Below the pieces are notes generated by a model. The model searched no databases. It saw only the letters and a list, made by a program, of their open reading frames with translations, and was not told the DNA's origin. Shown in pieces: positions 20,311-33,341 of a stretch of 64,000 nucleotides of DNA. Each line of letters opens with the position of its first letter. Position 1 is the stretch's first letter. Origin of the DNA: Sipunculus nudus (taxonomy: Eukaryota; Annelida; Sipuncula; Golfingiida; Sipunculidae); the NCBI GenBank assembly GCA_026874595.1, contig CM049320.1:3661464-3725463 (forward strand), given 5' to 3'. The translations under genes were made by a program, and so were the position numbers.

Positions 20311-23300
20311 TCGCCCTCTAGCGGACGAAAGGTACGTTACGATTTCATACCTTTTCGATTCGCACAAGCCAACATTGTATCTGAAAACAAGACAAATCGA
20401 CGAAAAAGAAGGAAGTCTGTAAATGCAGGACGACCGAATAAAAAGCGCGCGTTCTTTGATTCCAGATTATTTCCCAGTTTTAGAAATGTGCATCTAACGG
20501 ATGCCTTTGTCAGTTGATACATAGAAACACTGTCCAATCAGAAAAGAATGACCTCTGCAAAATAATTAAATTCCACGGCCAACCTAGATGCATGAGATAC
20601 AATACAACACGGCAATGTACAGGGAGAGATTTCAAGGCTGAAAGAAAACAGAAGAGTCTATTTGTTTTTCTGCGGCCTAAATGTACTTTCTGCTATTGAG
20701 GGAAAGGGATCGCTGATTTTGAAATGTTTATTACCCTGTCGATGCAGGGCTTCAGAAATTATTCATAGACTTATTGTAGTGTTCCTCTCCACGGAAATCT
20801 TTAGTAAAAGGCGAAAGATTTGTACGTGGCTGAAGAGAAACCAGAGTGCACGCTAACCGAAACCACACCGACCCCTTGGAAGTCATTTTTCTTTTTTGTG
20901 GTATGCACAAGTTTCCTTCTCGTAAGATCAGACGCTTTCAATGCAGAACAGCAACATTGGCATATGCTTTGGTAGCTTTTCACGTATTTTCTGTAATTTA
21001 ACAAATATGTTTCCACAACTCGCGTAGGTACTACGTCATATACTATAACACGTTTCCGTTACACTGAAAGAAATCCATGCAGTCAAAGGAAAGTAAAGGT
21101 ACATAATCTTTTTTTTTCAACCCGTAGCCTGTTGTGTACGAATTGATTAAATTTATTTGACAAAAACTTTTGTTTACGTTTCCTGCAATGTGGAGCCTGT
21201 CTAGACAAGTTTCGATCCTGTTAAGGCCACAAGAATCCTTTTATCGTTCCCATGTCGCCCTCCGGCGGACAAAAGGTACGTTACGATTTGACAACTTGTA
21301 ATTTAACAAATATTTTTTCACAACTCGCGTAGCTACTACGCCATATACTATAACACGTTTCCGTTACACTGAAACAAATTCATACAGTCAAAGGAAAGTA
21401 AAGTGTATAGTCATTTTTTGCATCTCGTAGCCTGTTGTGTACCAGTTGATTACATTTATTTGACATAAACTATTGTGGTTAGGTTTCCTGCAATGTGGAG
21501 CCTGTCTAGACAAGTTTCGATCCTGTTAAGGCCTCAAGAAGCCTAATATCGTTCCCGTGTCGCCCTCTAGCGGACAAAAGGTACGTTACGATTTCATATC
21601 TTTTCGATTCGCACAAGCCAACATTATATCTGAAAACAAGACAAATCGACGAAAAAGAAGGAAGCCTATCAATGCAGGACGACCGAATAAAAAGCGCGCG
21701 TTCTTTGATTCCAGCTTATTTCCCAGTTTTAGAAATGTGCATCTAACGGATGCCTTTGTCAGTTGATACATAGAAACACTGTGTAATCAGAAAAGAATGA
21801 CCTCTGCAAAATAATTAAATTCCACGGCCAACCTAGATGCATGAGAAACAATACAACATGGCAATGTACAGGGAGAGATTTCAAGGCTGAAAGAAAACAG
21901 AAGAGTATTTGTTTTTCTGCGGCTTAAATGTACTTTCTGCTATTGAGGGGAAGGGATCGCTGATTTTGAAATGTTTATTACCCTGCCGATGCAGGGCTTC
22001 AGAAATTATTCATAGACTCATTGTAGTGTTCCTCTCCACGGAAATCTTTAGTAAAAGGCGAAAGATTTGTACGTGGCTGAAGAGAAACCAGAGTGCACGC
22101 TAACCGAAACCACACCGACCCCTTGGAAGGCATTTTTCTTTTTTTGTGGTATGCACAAGTTTCCTTCTCGTAAGATCAGACGCTTTCAATGCAGAACAGC
22201 AACATTGGCATATGCTTAGCTAGCTTTTAACGTATTTTCTGTAATTTAACAAATATGTTTTCACACCTCGCGTAGCTACTACGCCATATTCTATAACACG
22301 TTTCCCTTACACTGAAACAAATCCATGCAGTCAAAGGAAAGTAAAGTGTACAGTCATTTTTCGCATCTCGTAGCCTGTTGTGTACCAATTAATTACATTT
22401 ATTTGACAGAAACTATTGTGGTTAGGTTTCCTGCAATGTGGAGCCTGTCTAGTCAAGTTTCGATCCTGTTAAGGCCTCAAGAAGCCTTATATCGTTCCCG
22501 TGTCGCTCTCTAGCGGACAAATGGTACGTTGCGATTTCATACCTTTTCGATTCGCACAAGCCAACATTGTATCTGAAAACAAGACAAATCGACGAAAAAG
22601 TAGAAGCCTATCAATGCAGGACGACCGAATAAAAAGCGCGCGTTCTTTGATTCCAGATCATTTCCCAGTTTTAGAAATGTGCATCTTACGGATGCCTTTG
22701 TCAGTTGATACATAGAAACACTGTCCAATCAGAAAAGAATGACCTCTGCAAAATAATTAAATTCCACGGCCAACCTAGATGCATGAGATACAATACAACA
22801 CGGCAATGTACAGGGAGAGATTTCAAGGCTGAAAGAAAACAGAAGAGTCTATTTGTTTTTCTGCGGCCTAAATGTACTTTCTGCTATTGAGGGAAAGGGA
22901 TCGCTGATTTTGAAATGTTTATTACCATGCCGATGCAGGGCTTCAGAAATTAATCATAGACTCATTGTAGTGTTCCTCTCCACGGAAATCTTTAATAAAA
23001 GGCGAAAGATTTGTACGTGGCTGAAGAGAAACCAGAGTGCACTCTAACCGAAACCACACCGACCCCTTGGAAGGCATTTTTCTTTTTTGTGGTATGCACA
23101 AGTTTCCTTCTCGTAAGATCAGACGCTTTCAATGCAGAACAGTAACATTGGCATATGCTTTGGTAGCTTTTCACGTATTTTCTGTAATTTAACAAATATT
23201 TTTCCACAACTCGCGTAGCTACTACGCCATATACTATAACACGTTTTTGTTCCATGCAGTCAAAGGAAAGTAAAGTGTATAGTCATTTTTTTGCATCTCG

Positions 23301-26300
23301 TAGCCTGTTGTGTACCAGTTGATTACATTTACTTGACAGAAACTATTGTGGTTAGGTTTCCTGCAATGTGGAGCCTGTCTAGACAAGTTTCGATCCTGTT
23401 AAGGCCACAAGAAGCCTTTTATCGTTCCCGTGTCGCCCTCCGGCGGACAAAAGGTACGTTACGATTTGACAACTTGTAATTTAACAAATATTTTTTCACA
23501 ACTCGCGTAGCTACTACGCCATATACTATAACACGTTTCCGTTACACTGAAACAAATCCATGCAGTCAAAGGAAAGTAAAGTGTATAGTCATTTTTTGCA
23601 TCTCGTAGCCTGTTGTGTACCAGTTGATTACATTTATTTGACAGAAACTATTGTGTTTAGGTGTCCTCTAATGTGGAGCCTGTCTAGACAAGTTTCGATC
23701 CTGTAAAGGCCACAAGAAGCCTTTTATCGTTCCCGTGTCGCCCTCTAGCGGACGAAAGGTACGTTACGATTTCATACCTTTTCGATTCGCACAAGCCAAC
23801 ATTGTATCTGAAAACAAGACAAATCGACGAAAAAGAAGGAAGTCTGTAAATGCAGGACGACCGAATAAAAAGCGCGCGTTCTTTGATTCCAGATTATTTC
23901 CCAGTTTTAGAAATGTGCATCTAACGGATGCCTTTGTCAGTTGATACATAGAAACACTGTCCAATCAGAAAAGAATGACCTCTGCAAAATAATTAAATTC
24001 CACGGCCAACCTAGATGCATGAGATACAATACAACACGGCAATGTACAGGGAGAGATTTCAAGGCTGAAAGAAGCAGAAGAGTCTATTTGTTTTTCTGCG
24101 GCCTAAATGTACTTTCTGCTATTGAGGGAAAGGGATCGCTGATTTTGAAATGTTTATTACCCTGTCGATGCAGGGCTTCAGAAATTATTCATAGACTCAT
24201 TGTAGTGTTCCTCTCCACGGAAATCTTTAGTAAAAGGCGAAAGATTTGTACGTTGCTGAAGAGAAACCAGAGTGCACGCTAACCGAAACCACACCGACCC
24301 CTTGGAAGTCATTTTTCTTTTTTGTGGTATGCACGAGTTTCCTTCTCGTAAGATCAGACGCTTTCAATGCAGAACAGCAACATTGGCATATGCTTTGGTA
24401 GCTTTTCACGTATTTTCTGTAATTTAACAAATATGTTTCCACAACTCGCGTAGGTACTACGCCATATACTATAACACGTTTCCGTTAGACTGAAAGAAAT
24501 CCATGCAGTCAAAGGAAAGAAAAGGTACATAATCTTTTTTTTTCAACCCGTAGCCTGTTGTGTACGAATTGATTAAATTTATTTGACAGAAACTTTTGTT
24601 TACGTTTCCTGCAATGTGGAGCCTGTCTAGACAAGTTTCGATCCTGTTGAGGCCACAAGAAGCCTTTTATCGTTCCCGTGTCGCCCTCTAGCGGACGAAA
24701 GGTACGTTACGATTTGACAACTTGTAATTTAACAAATATTTTTTCACCACTCGCGTAGCTACTACGCCATATACTATAACACGTTTCCGTTATACTGAAA
24801 CAAATCCATGCAGTCAAAGTAAAGTAAAGTGTATAGTCATTTTTTGCATCTCGTAGCCTGTTGTGTACCAGTTGATTACATTTATTTGACAGAAACTATT
24901 GTGGTTAGGTTTCCTGCAATGTGGAGCCTGTCTAGACAAGTTTCGATCCTGTTAAGGCCTCAAGAAGCCTTATATCGTTCCCGTGTCGCCCTCTAGCGGA
25001 CAAAAGGTACGTTACGAATTCATATCTTTTCGATTCGCACAAGCCCACATTATTTCTGAAAACAAGACAAATCGACGAAAAAGAAGGAAGCCTATCAATG
25101 CAGGACGACCGAATAAAAAGCGCGCGTTCTTTGATTCCAGATTATTTCCCAGTTTTAGAAATGTGCATCTTACGGATGCCTTTGTCAGTTGATACATAGA
25201 AACACTGTCCAATCAGAAAAGAATGACCTCTGCAAAATAATTAAATTCCACGGCCAACCTAGATGCATGAGATACAATACAACACGGCAATGTACAGGGA
25301 GAGATTTCAAGGCTGAAAGAAAACAGAAGAGTCTATTTGTTGTTCTGCGGCCTAAATGTACTTTCTGCTATTGAGGGAAAGGGATCGCTGATTTTGAAAT
25401 GTTTTTTACCCTGTCGATGCAGGGCTTCAGAAATTATTCATAGACTCATTGTAGTGTTCCTCTCCACGGAAATCTTTAGTAAAAGGCGAAAGATTTGTAC
25501 GTGGCTGAAGAGAAACCAGAGTGCACGCTAACCGAAACCACACCGACCCCTTGGAAGTCATTTTTCTTTTTTGTGGTATGCACAAGTTTCCTTCTCGTAA
25601 GATCAGACGCTTTCAATGCAGAACAGCAACATTGGCATATGCTTTGGTAGCTTTTCACGTATTTTCTGTAATTTAACAAATATGTTTCCACAACTCGCGT
25701 AGCTACTACGCCATATACTATAACACGTTTCCGTTACACTGAAAGAAATCCATGCAGTCAAAGGAAAGTAAAGGTACATAATCTTTTTTTTTCAACCCGT
25801 AGCCTGTTGTGTACGAATTGATTAAATTTATTTGACAGAAACTTTTGTTTACGTTTCCTGCAATGTGGAGCCTGTCTAGACAAGTTTCGATCCTGTTAAG
25901 GCCACAAGAAGCCTTTTATCGTTCCCGTGTCGCCCTCCGGCGGACAAAAGGTACGTTACGATTTGACAACTTGTAATTTAACAAATATTTTTTCACAACT
26001 CGCGTAGCTACTACGCCATATACTATAACACGTTTCCGTTACACTGAAACAAATCCATGCAGTCAAAGGAAAGTAAAGTGTATAGTCATATTTTGCATCT
26101 CGTAGCCTGTTGTGTACCAGTTGATTACATTTATTTGACAGAAACTATTGTGGTTAGGTTTTCTGCAATGTGGAGCCTGTCTAGACATGTTTCCATCCTG
26201 TTAAGGCTACAAGAAGCCTTATATCGTTATACCTTTTCGATTCGCACAAGCCAACATTGTATCTGAAAACAAGACAAATCGACGAAAAAGAAGGAAGTCT

Positions 26301-27137
26301 GTAAATGCAGGACGACCGAATAAAAAGCGCGCGTTCTTTGATTCCAGATTATTTCCCAGTTTTAGAAATGTGCATCTAACGGATGCCTTTGTCAGTTGAT
26401 ACATAGAAACACTGTCCAATCAGAAAAGAATGACCTCTGCAAAATAATTAAATTCCACGGCCAACCTAGATGCATGAGATACAATACAACACGGCAATGT
26501 ACAGGGAGAGATTTCAAGGCTGAAAGAAAACAGAAGAGTCTATTTGTTTTTCTGCGGCCTAAATGAACTTTCTGCTATTGAGGGAAAGGGATCGCTGATT
26601 TTGAAATGTTTATTACCCTGTCGATGCAGGGCTTCAGAAATTATTCATAGACTCATTGTAGTGTTCCTCTCCACGGAAATCTTTAGTAAAAGGCGAAAGA
26701 TTTGTACGTGGCTGAAGAGAAACCAGAGTGCACGCTAACCGAAACCACACCGACCCCTTGGAAGGCATTTTTCTTTTTTGTGGTATGCACAAGTTTCCTT
26801 CTCGTAAGATCAGACGCTTTCAATGTAGAACAGCAACATTGGCATATGCTTAGCTAGCTTTTAACGTATTTTCTGTAATTTAACAAATATGTTTTCACAC
26901 CTCGCGTAGCTACTATGCCATATTCTCTAACACGTTTCCCTTACACTGAAACAAATCCATGCAGTCAAAGGAAAGTAAAGGTGTATAGTCATTTTTTTCA
27001 TCTCGTAGCCTGTTGTGTACCATTTGATTACATTTATTTGACTGAAACTATTGTGGTTAGGTTTCCTGCAATGTGGAGCCTGTCTAGACATGTTTCGATC
27101 CTGTTAAGGCTACAAGAAGCCTTATATCGTTCCCGTG
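20311..27137 (+). repeat. Mixed satellite section before the higher-order repeats
   Basis: Long starts are 20311, 21560, 22503, 23738, 24986 and 26229 (motif deleted). Short starts are 21255, 23433, 24681 and 25930. The 22503 copy has one change in the core of the phase motif (GCTCTCT). The short monomer at 24681 is exceptional in carrying the canonical CTCTAGCGG motif rather than the diverged CTCCGGCGG, which suggests gene conversion from a long monomer. Confidence 0.8.
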
Positions 27138-30100
27138 TCGCCCTCTAGCGGACGAAAGGTACGTTGCGATTTCATACCTTTTCGATTCGCACAAGCCAAC
27201 ATTGTATCTGAAAACAAGACAAATCGACGAAAAAGAAGGAAGTCTGTAAATGCAGGACGACCGAATAAAAAGCGCGCGTTCTTTGATTCCAGATTATTTC
27301 CCAGTTTTAGAAATGTGCATCTAGCGGATGCCTTTGTCAGTTGATACATAGAAACACTGTCCAATCATGAAAGAATGACCTCTGCAAAATAATTAAATTC
27401 CACGGCCAACCTAGATGCATGAGACACAATACAACACGGCAATGTACAGGGAGAGATTTCAAGGCTGAAAGAAAACAGAAGAGTCTATTTGTTTTTCTGC
27501 GGCTTATATGTACTTTCTGCTATTGAGGGAAATGGATCGCTGATTTTGGAATGTTTATTACCCTGCCGATGCAGGGCTTCAGAAATTAATCATAGACTCA
27601 TTGTAGTGTTCCTCTCCACGGAAATCTTTAGTAAAAGGCGAAAGATTTGTACGTGGCTGAAGAGAAACCAGAGTGCACGTTAACCGAAACCACACCGACC
27701 CCTTGGAAGTCATTTTTCTTTTTTGTGGTATGCACAAGTTTCCTTCTCGTAAGATCAGACGCTTTCAATGCAGAACAGCAACATTGGCATATGCTTTGGT
27801 AGCTTTTCACGTATTTTCTGTAATTTAACAAATATGTTTTCACAACTCGCGTGGCTTACGCCATATTCTTTAAAACGTTTCCGTTACACTGACACAAATC
27901 AATGCAGTCAAAGGAAAGTAAAGGTGTATAGTCATTTTTTTCATCTTGTAGCCTGATATGTACGAATTGATTAAATGTATTTGACAGAAATTATTGTGTT
28001 TAGGTGTCCTCTAATGTGAAGCCTGTCTAGACAAGTTTCGATCCTGTAAAGGCCACAAGAAGCCTTTTATCGTTCAAGTGTCGCCCTCTAGCGGACGAAA
28101 GGTACGTTACGATTTCATACTTTTTCGATTCGCACAAGCCAACATTGTATCTGAAAACAAGACAAATCGACGAAAAAGAAGGAAGTCTGTAAATGCAGGA
28201 CGACCGAATAAAAATCGCGCGTTGTTTGATTCCAGATTATTTCCCAGTTTTAGAAATGTGCATCTAACGGATGCCTTTGTCAGTTGATACATAGAAACAC
28301 TGTCCAATCAGAAAAGAATGACCTCTGCAAAATAATTAAATTCCACGGCCAACCTAGATGCAAGAGATACAATACAACACGGCAATGTACAGGGAGAGAT
28401 TTCAAGGCTGAAAGAAAACAGAAGAGTCTATTTGTTTTTCTGCGGCCTAAATGTACTTTCTGCTATTGAGGGAAAGGGATCGCTGATTTTGAAATGTTTA
28501 TTACCCTGTCGATGCAGGGCTTCAGAAATTATTCATAGACTCATTGTAGTGTTCCTCTCCACGGAAATCTTTAGTAAAAGGCGAAAGATTTGTACGTGGC
28601 TGAAGAGAAACCAGAGTGCACGCTAACCGAAACCACACCGACCCCTTGGAAGTCATTTTTCTTTTTTGTGGTATGCACAAGTTTCCTTCTCGTAAGATCA
28701 GACGCTTTCAATGCAGAACAGCAACATTGGCATATGCTTTGGTAGCTTTTCACGTATTTTCTGTAATTTAACAAATATGTTTCCACAACTCGCGTAGGTA
28801 CTACGCCATATACTATAACACGTTTCCGTTACACTGAAACAAATCCATGCAGTAAAAGGAAAGTAAAGTGTATAGTCATTTTTTGCATCTCGTAGCCTGT
28901 TGTGTACCAGCTGATTACATTTATTTGACGGAAACTATTGTGGTTAGGTTTCCTGCAATGTGGAGCCTGTCTAGACAAGTTTCGATCCTGTTAAGGCCTC
29001 AAGAAGCCTTATATCGTTCCCGTGTCGCCCTCTAGCGGACGAAAGGTACGTTGCGATTTCATATCTTTTCGATTCGCACAAGCAAACATTATATCTGAAA
29101 ACAAGACAAATCGACGAAAAAGAAGGAAGCCTATCAATGCAGGACGACCGAATAAAAAGCGCGCGTTCTTTGATTCCAGATTATTTCCCAGTTTTAGAAA
29201 TGTGCATCTAACGGATGCCTTTGTCAGTTGATACATAGAAACACTGTCTAATCAGAAAAGAATGACCTCTGCAAAATAATTAAATTCCACGGCCAACCTA
29301 GATGCATGAGATACAATACAACATGGCAATGTACAGGGAGAGATTTCAAGGCTGAAAGAAAACAGAAGAGTATTTGTTTTTCTGCGGCTTAAATGTACTT
29401 TCTGCTATTGAGGGGAAGGGATCGCTGATTTTGAAATGTTTATTACCCTGCCGATGCAGGGCTTCAGAAATAATTCATAGACTCATTGTAGTGTTTCTCT
29501 CCACGGAAATCTTTAGTAAAAGGCGAAAGATTTGTACGTGGCTGAAGAGAAACCAGAGTGCACGCTAACCGAAACCACACCGACCCCTTGGAAGGCATTT
29601 TTCTTTTTTGTGGTATGCACAAGATTCCTTCTCGTAAGATCAGACGCTTTCAATGCAGAACAGTAACATTGGCATATCCTTTGGTAGCTTTTCATGTATT
29701 TTCTGTAATTTAACAAATATGTTTCCACAACTCGCGTAGCTACTACGCCATATACTATAACACGTTTCCGTTACACTGAAACAAATCCATGCAGTCAAAG
29801 GAAAGTAAAGTGTATAGTCATTTTTTGCATCTCGTAGCCTGTTGTGTACCAGTTGATTACATTTATTTGACAGAAACTATTGTGGTTAGGTTTCCTGCAA
29901 TGTGGAGCCTGTCTAGACATGTTTCGATCCTGTTAAGGCTGCAAGAAGCCTTATATCGTTATACCTTTTCGATTCGCACAAGCCAACATTGTATCTGAAA
30001 ACAAGACAAATCGACGAAAAAGAAGGAAGTCTGTAAATGCAGGACGACCGAATAAAAAGCGCGCGTTCTTTGATTCCAGATTATTTCCCAGTTTTAGAAA

Positions 30101-33100
30101 TGTGCATCTAACGGATGCGTTTGTCAGTTGATTCATAGAAACACTGTCCAATCAGAAAAGAATGACCTCTGCAAAATAATTAATTTCCCACGGCCACCCT
30201 AGATGCATGAGACACAATACAACACGGCAATGTACAGGGAGAGATTTCAAGGCTGAAAGAAAACAGAAGAGTCTATTTTTTCCTGCGGCTTAAATGTACT
30301 TTCTGCTATTGAGGGAAAGGGATTGCTGATTTTGGAATGTTTATTACCCTGCCGATGCAGGGCTTCAGAAATTAATCATAGACTCATTGTAGTGTTCCTC
30401 TCCACGGAAATCTTTAGTAAAAGGCGAAAGATTTGTACGTGGCTGAAGAGAAACCAGAGTGCACGATATCCGAAAGCACACCGACCCCTTGGAAGGCATT
30501 TTTCTTTTTTGTGGTATGCACAAATTACCTTCTCGTAAGATCAGACGCTTTCAATGCAGAACAGCAACATTGGCATATGCTTAGCTAGCTTTTAACGTAT
30601 TTTCTGTAATTTAACAAATATGTTTCACACCTCGCGTAGCTACTACGCCATATTCTATAACACGTTTCCGTTACACTAAAACAAATCAAAGCAGTCAAAG
30701 GAAAGTAAAGGTGTATAGTCATTTTTTTTGCATCTCGTAGCCTGTTGTGTACGAATTGATTAAATGTATTTGACAGAAATTATTCTGTTTAGGTTTCCTG
30801 CAATGTGGAGCCTGTCTAGACAAGTTTTGATCCTGTTAAGGCTACAAGAAGCCTTATATCGTTCCCGTGTCGCCCTCTAGCGGACGAAAGGTACGTAACG
30901 ATTTCATATCTTTTCGATTCGCACAAGCCAACATTATATCTGAAAACAAGACAAATCGACGAAAATGAAGGAAGCCTATCAATGCAGGACGACCGAATAA
31001 AAAGCGCGCGTTCTTTGATTCCAAATTATTTCCCAGTTTTAGAAATGTGCATCTAACGGATGCCTTTGTCAGTTGATACATAGAAACACTGTCCAATCAG
31101 AAAAGAATGACCTCTGCAAAATAATTCAATTCCACGGCCAACCTAGATGCATGAGATACAATACAACACGGCAATGTACAGGGAGAGATTTCAAGGCTGA
31201 AAGAAAACAGAAGAGTCTATTTGTTTTTCTGCGGCTTAAATGTACTTTCTGCTATTGAGGGGAAGGGATCGCGGATTTTGAAATGTTTATTACCCTGCCA
31301 ATGCAGGGCTTCAGAAATTAATCATAGACTCATTGTTGTGTTCCTCTCCACGGAAATCTTTAGTAAAAGGCGAAAGATTTGTACGTGACTGAAGAGAAAC
31401 CAGAGTGCACGCTAACCGAAACCACACCGACCCTTTGGAAGGTATTTTTCTTTTTTGTGGTATGCACAAGTTTCCTTCTCGTAAGATCAGACGCTTTCAA
31501 TGCAGAACAGTAACATTGGCATATGCTTTGGTAGCTTTTCACGTATTTTCTGTAATTTAACAAATATTTTTCCACAACTCGCGTAGCTACTACGCCATAT
31601 ACCATAACACGTTTTAGTTCCATGCAGTCAAAGGAAAGTAAAGTGTATAGTCATTTTTTTTGCATCTCGTAGCCTTTTGTGTACCAGTTGATTACATTGA
31701 CTTGACTGAAACTATCGTGGTTAGGTTTCCTGCAATGTGGAGCCTGTCTAGACAAGTTTCGATCCTGTTAAGGCCACAAGAAGCCTTTTATCGTTCCCGT
31801 GTCGCCCTCCGGCGGACAAAAGGTACGTTACGATTTGACAACTTGTAATTTAACAAATATTTTTTCACAACTCGCGTAGCTACTACGCCATATTCTATAA
31901 CACGTTTCGGTTACACTAAAACAAATCAAAGCAGTCAAAGGAAAGCAAAGTGTATAGTCATTTTTTGCATCTCGTAGCCTGTTGTGTACCAGTTAATTAC
32001 ATTTATTTGACAGAAACTATTGTGGTTAGGTTTCCTGCAATGTGGAGCCTGTCTAGACAAGTTTCGATCCTGTTAAGGCTACAAGAAGCCATATATCGTT
32101 CCCGTGTCGCCCTCTAGCGGACGAAAGGTACGTTGCGATTTCATACCTTTTCGATTCGCACAAGCCAACATTGTATCTGAAAACAAGACAAATCGACGAA
32201 AAAGAAGGAAGCCTGTAAATGCAGGACGACCGAATAAAAAGCGCGCGTTCTTTGATTCCAGATTATTTCCCAGTTTTAGAAATGTGCATCTAACGGATGC
32301 CTTTGTCAGTTGATACATAGAAACACTGTCCAATCAGAAAAGAATGACCTCTGCAAAATAATTCAATTCCACGGCCAACCTAGATGCATGAGATACAATA
32401 CAACACGGCAATGTACAGGGAGAGATTTCAAGGCTGAAAGAAAACAGAAGAGTCTATTTGTTTTTCTGCGGCTTATATGTACTTTCTGCTATTGAGGGGA
32501 AGGGATCGCTGATTTTGAAATGTTTATTACCCTGCCGATGCAGGGCTTCAGAAATTAATCATAGACTCATTGTTGTGTTCCTCTCCACGGAAATCTTTAG
32601 TAAAAGGCGAAAGATTTGTACGTGACTGAAGAAAAACCAGAGTGCACGCTAACCGAAACCACACCGACCCTTTGGAAGGTATTTTTCTTTTTTGTGGTAT
32701 GCACAAGTTTCCTTCTCGTAAGATCAGACGCTTTCAATGCAGAACAGTAACATTGGCATATGCTTTGGTAGCTTTTCACGTATTTTCTGTAATTTAACAA
32801 ATATTTTTACACAACTCGCGTAGCTACTACGCCATATACCATAACACGTTTTCAGTCCATGCAGTCAAAGGAAAGTAAAGTGTATAGTCATTTTTTTGCA
32901 TCTCGTAGCCTGTTGTGTACCAGTTGATACATTTACTTGACAGAAACTATTGTGGTTAGGTTTCCTGCAATGTGGAGCCTGTCTAGACAAGTTTCGATCC
33001 TGTTAAGGCCACAAGAAGCCTTTTATCGTTCCCGTGTCGCCCTCCGGCAGACAAAAGGTACATTACGATTTGACAACTTGTAATTTAACAAATATTTTTT

Positions 33101-33341
33101 CACAACTCGCGTAGCTACTACGCCATATTCTATAACACGTTTCGGTTACACTAAAACAAATCAAAGCAGTCAAAGGAAAGTAAAGTGTATAGTCATTTTT
33201 TGCATCTCGTAGCCTGTTGTGTACCAGTTGATTACATTTATTTGACAGAAACTATTGTGGTTAGGTTTCCTGCAATGTGGAGCCTGTCTAGACAAGTTTC
33301 GATCCTGTTAAGGCTACAAGAAGCCTTATATCGTTCCCGTG
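27138..33341 (+). repeat. Higher-order segment S, copy 1 (6,204 bp)
   Basis: Order of units: long at 27138, 28081, 29025, long without motif at 29961, long 30870 plus short 31802, long 32107 plus short 33037. The same order and spacing recur at 33342 and 49199. Shared oddities include the 42-bp motif deletion in the fourth unit, AAGCAAACATT or close variants in the third, and GGAAGTC in the first. Copy 1 directly abuts copy 2. Its last two dimers resemble the tail of segment L. Confidence 0.85.
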
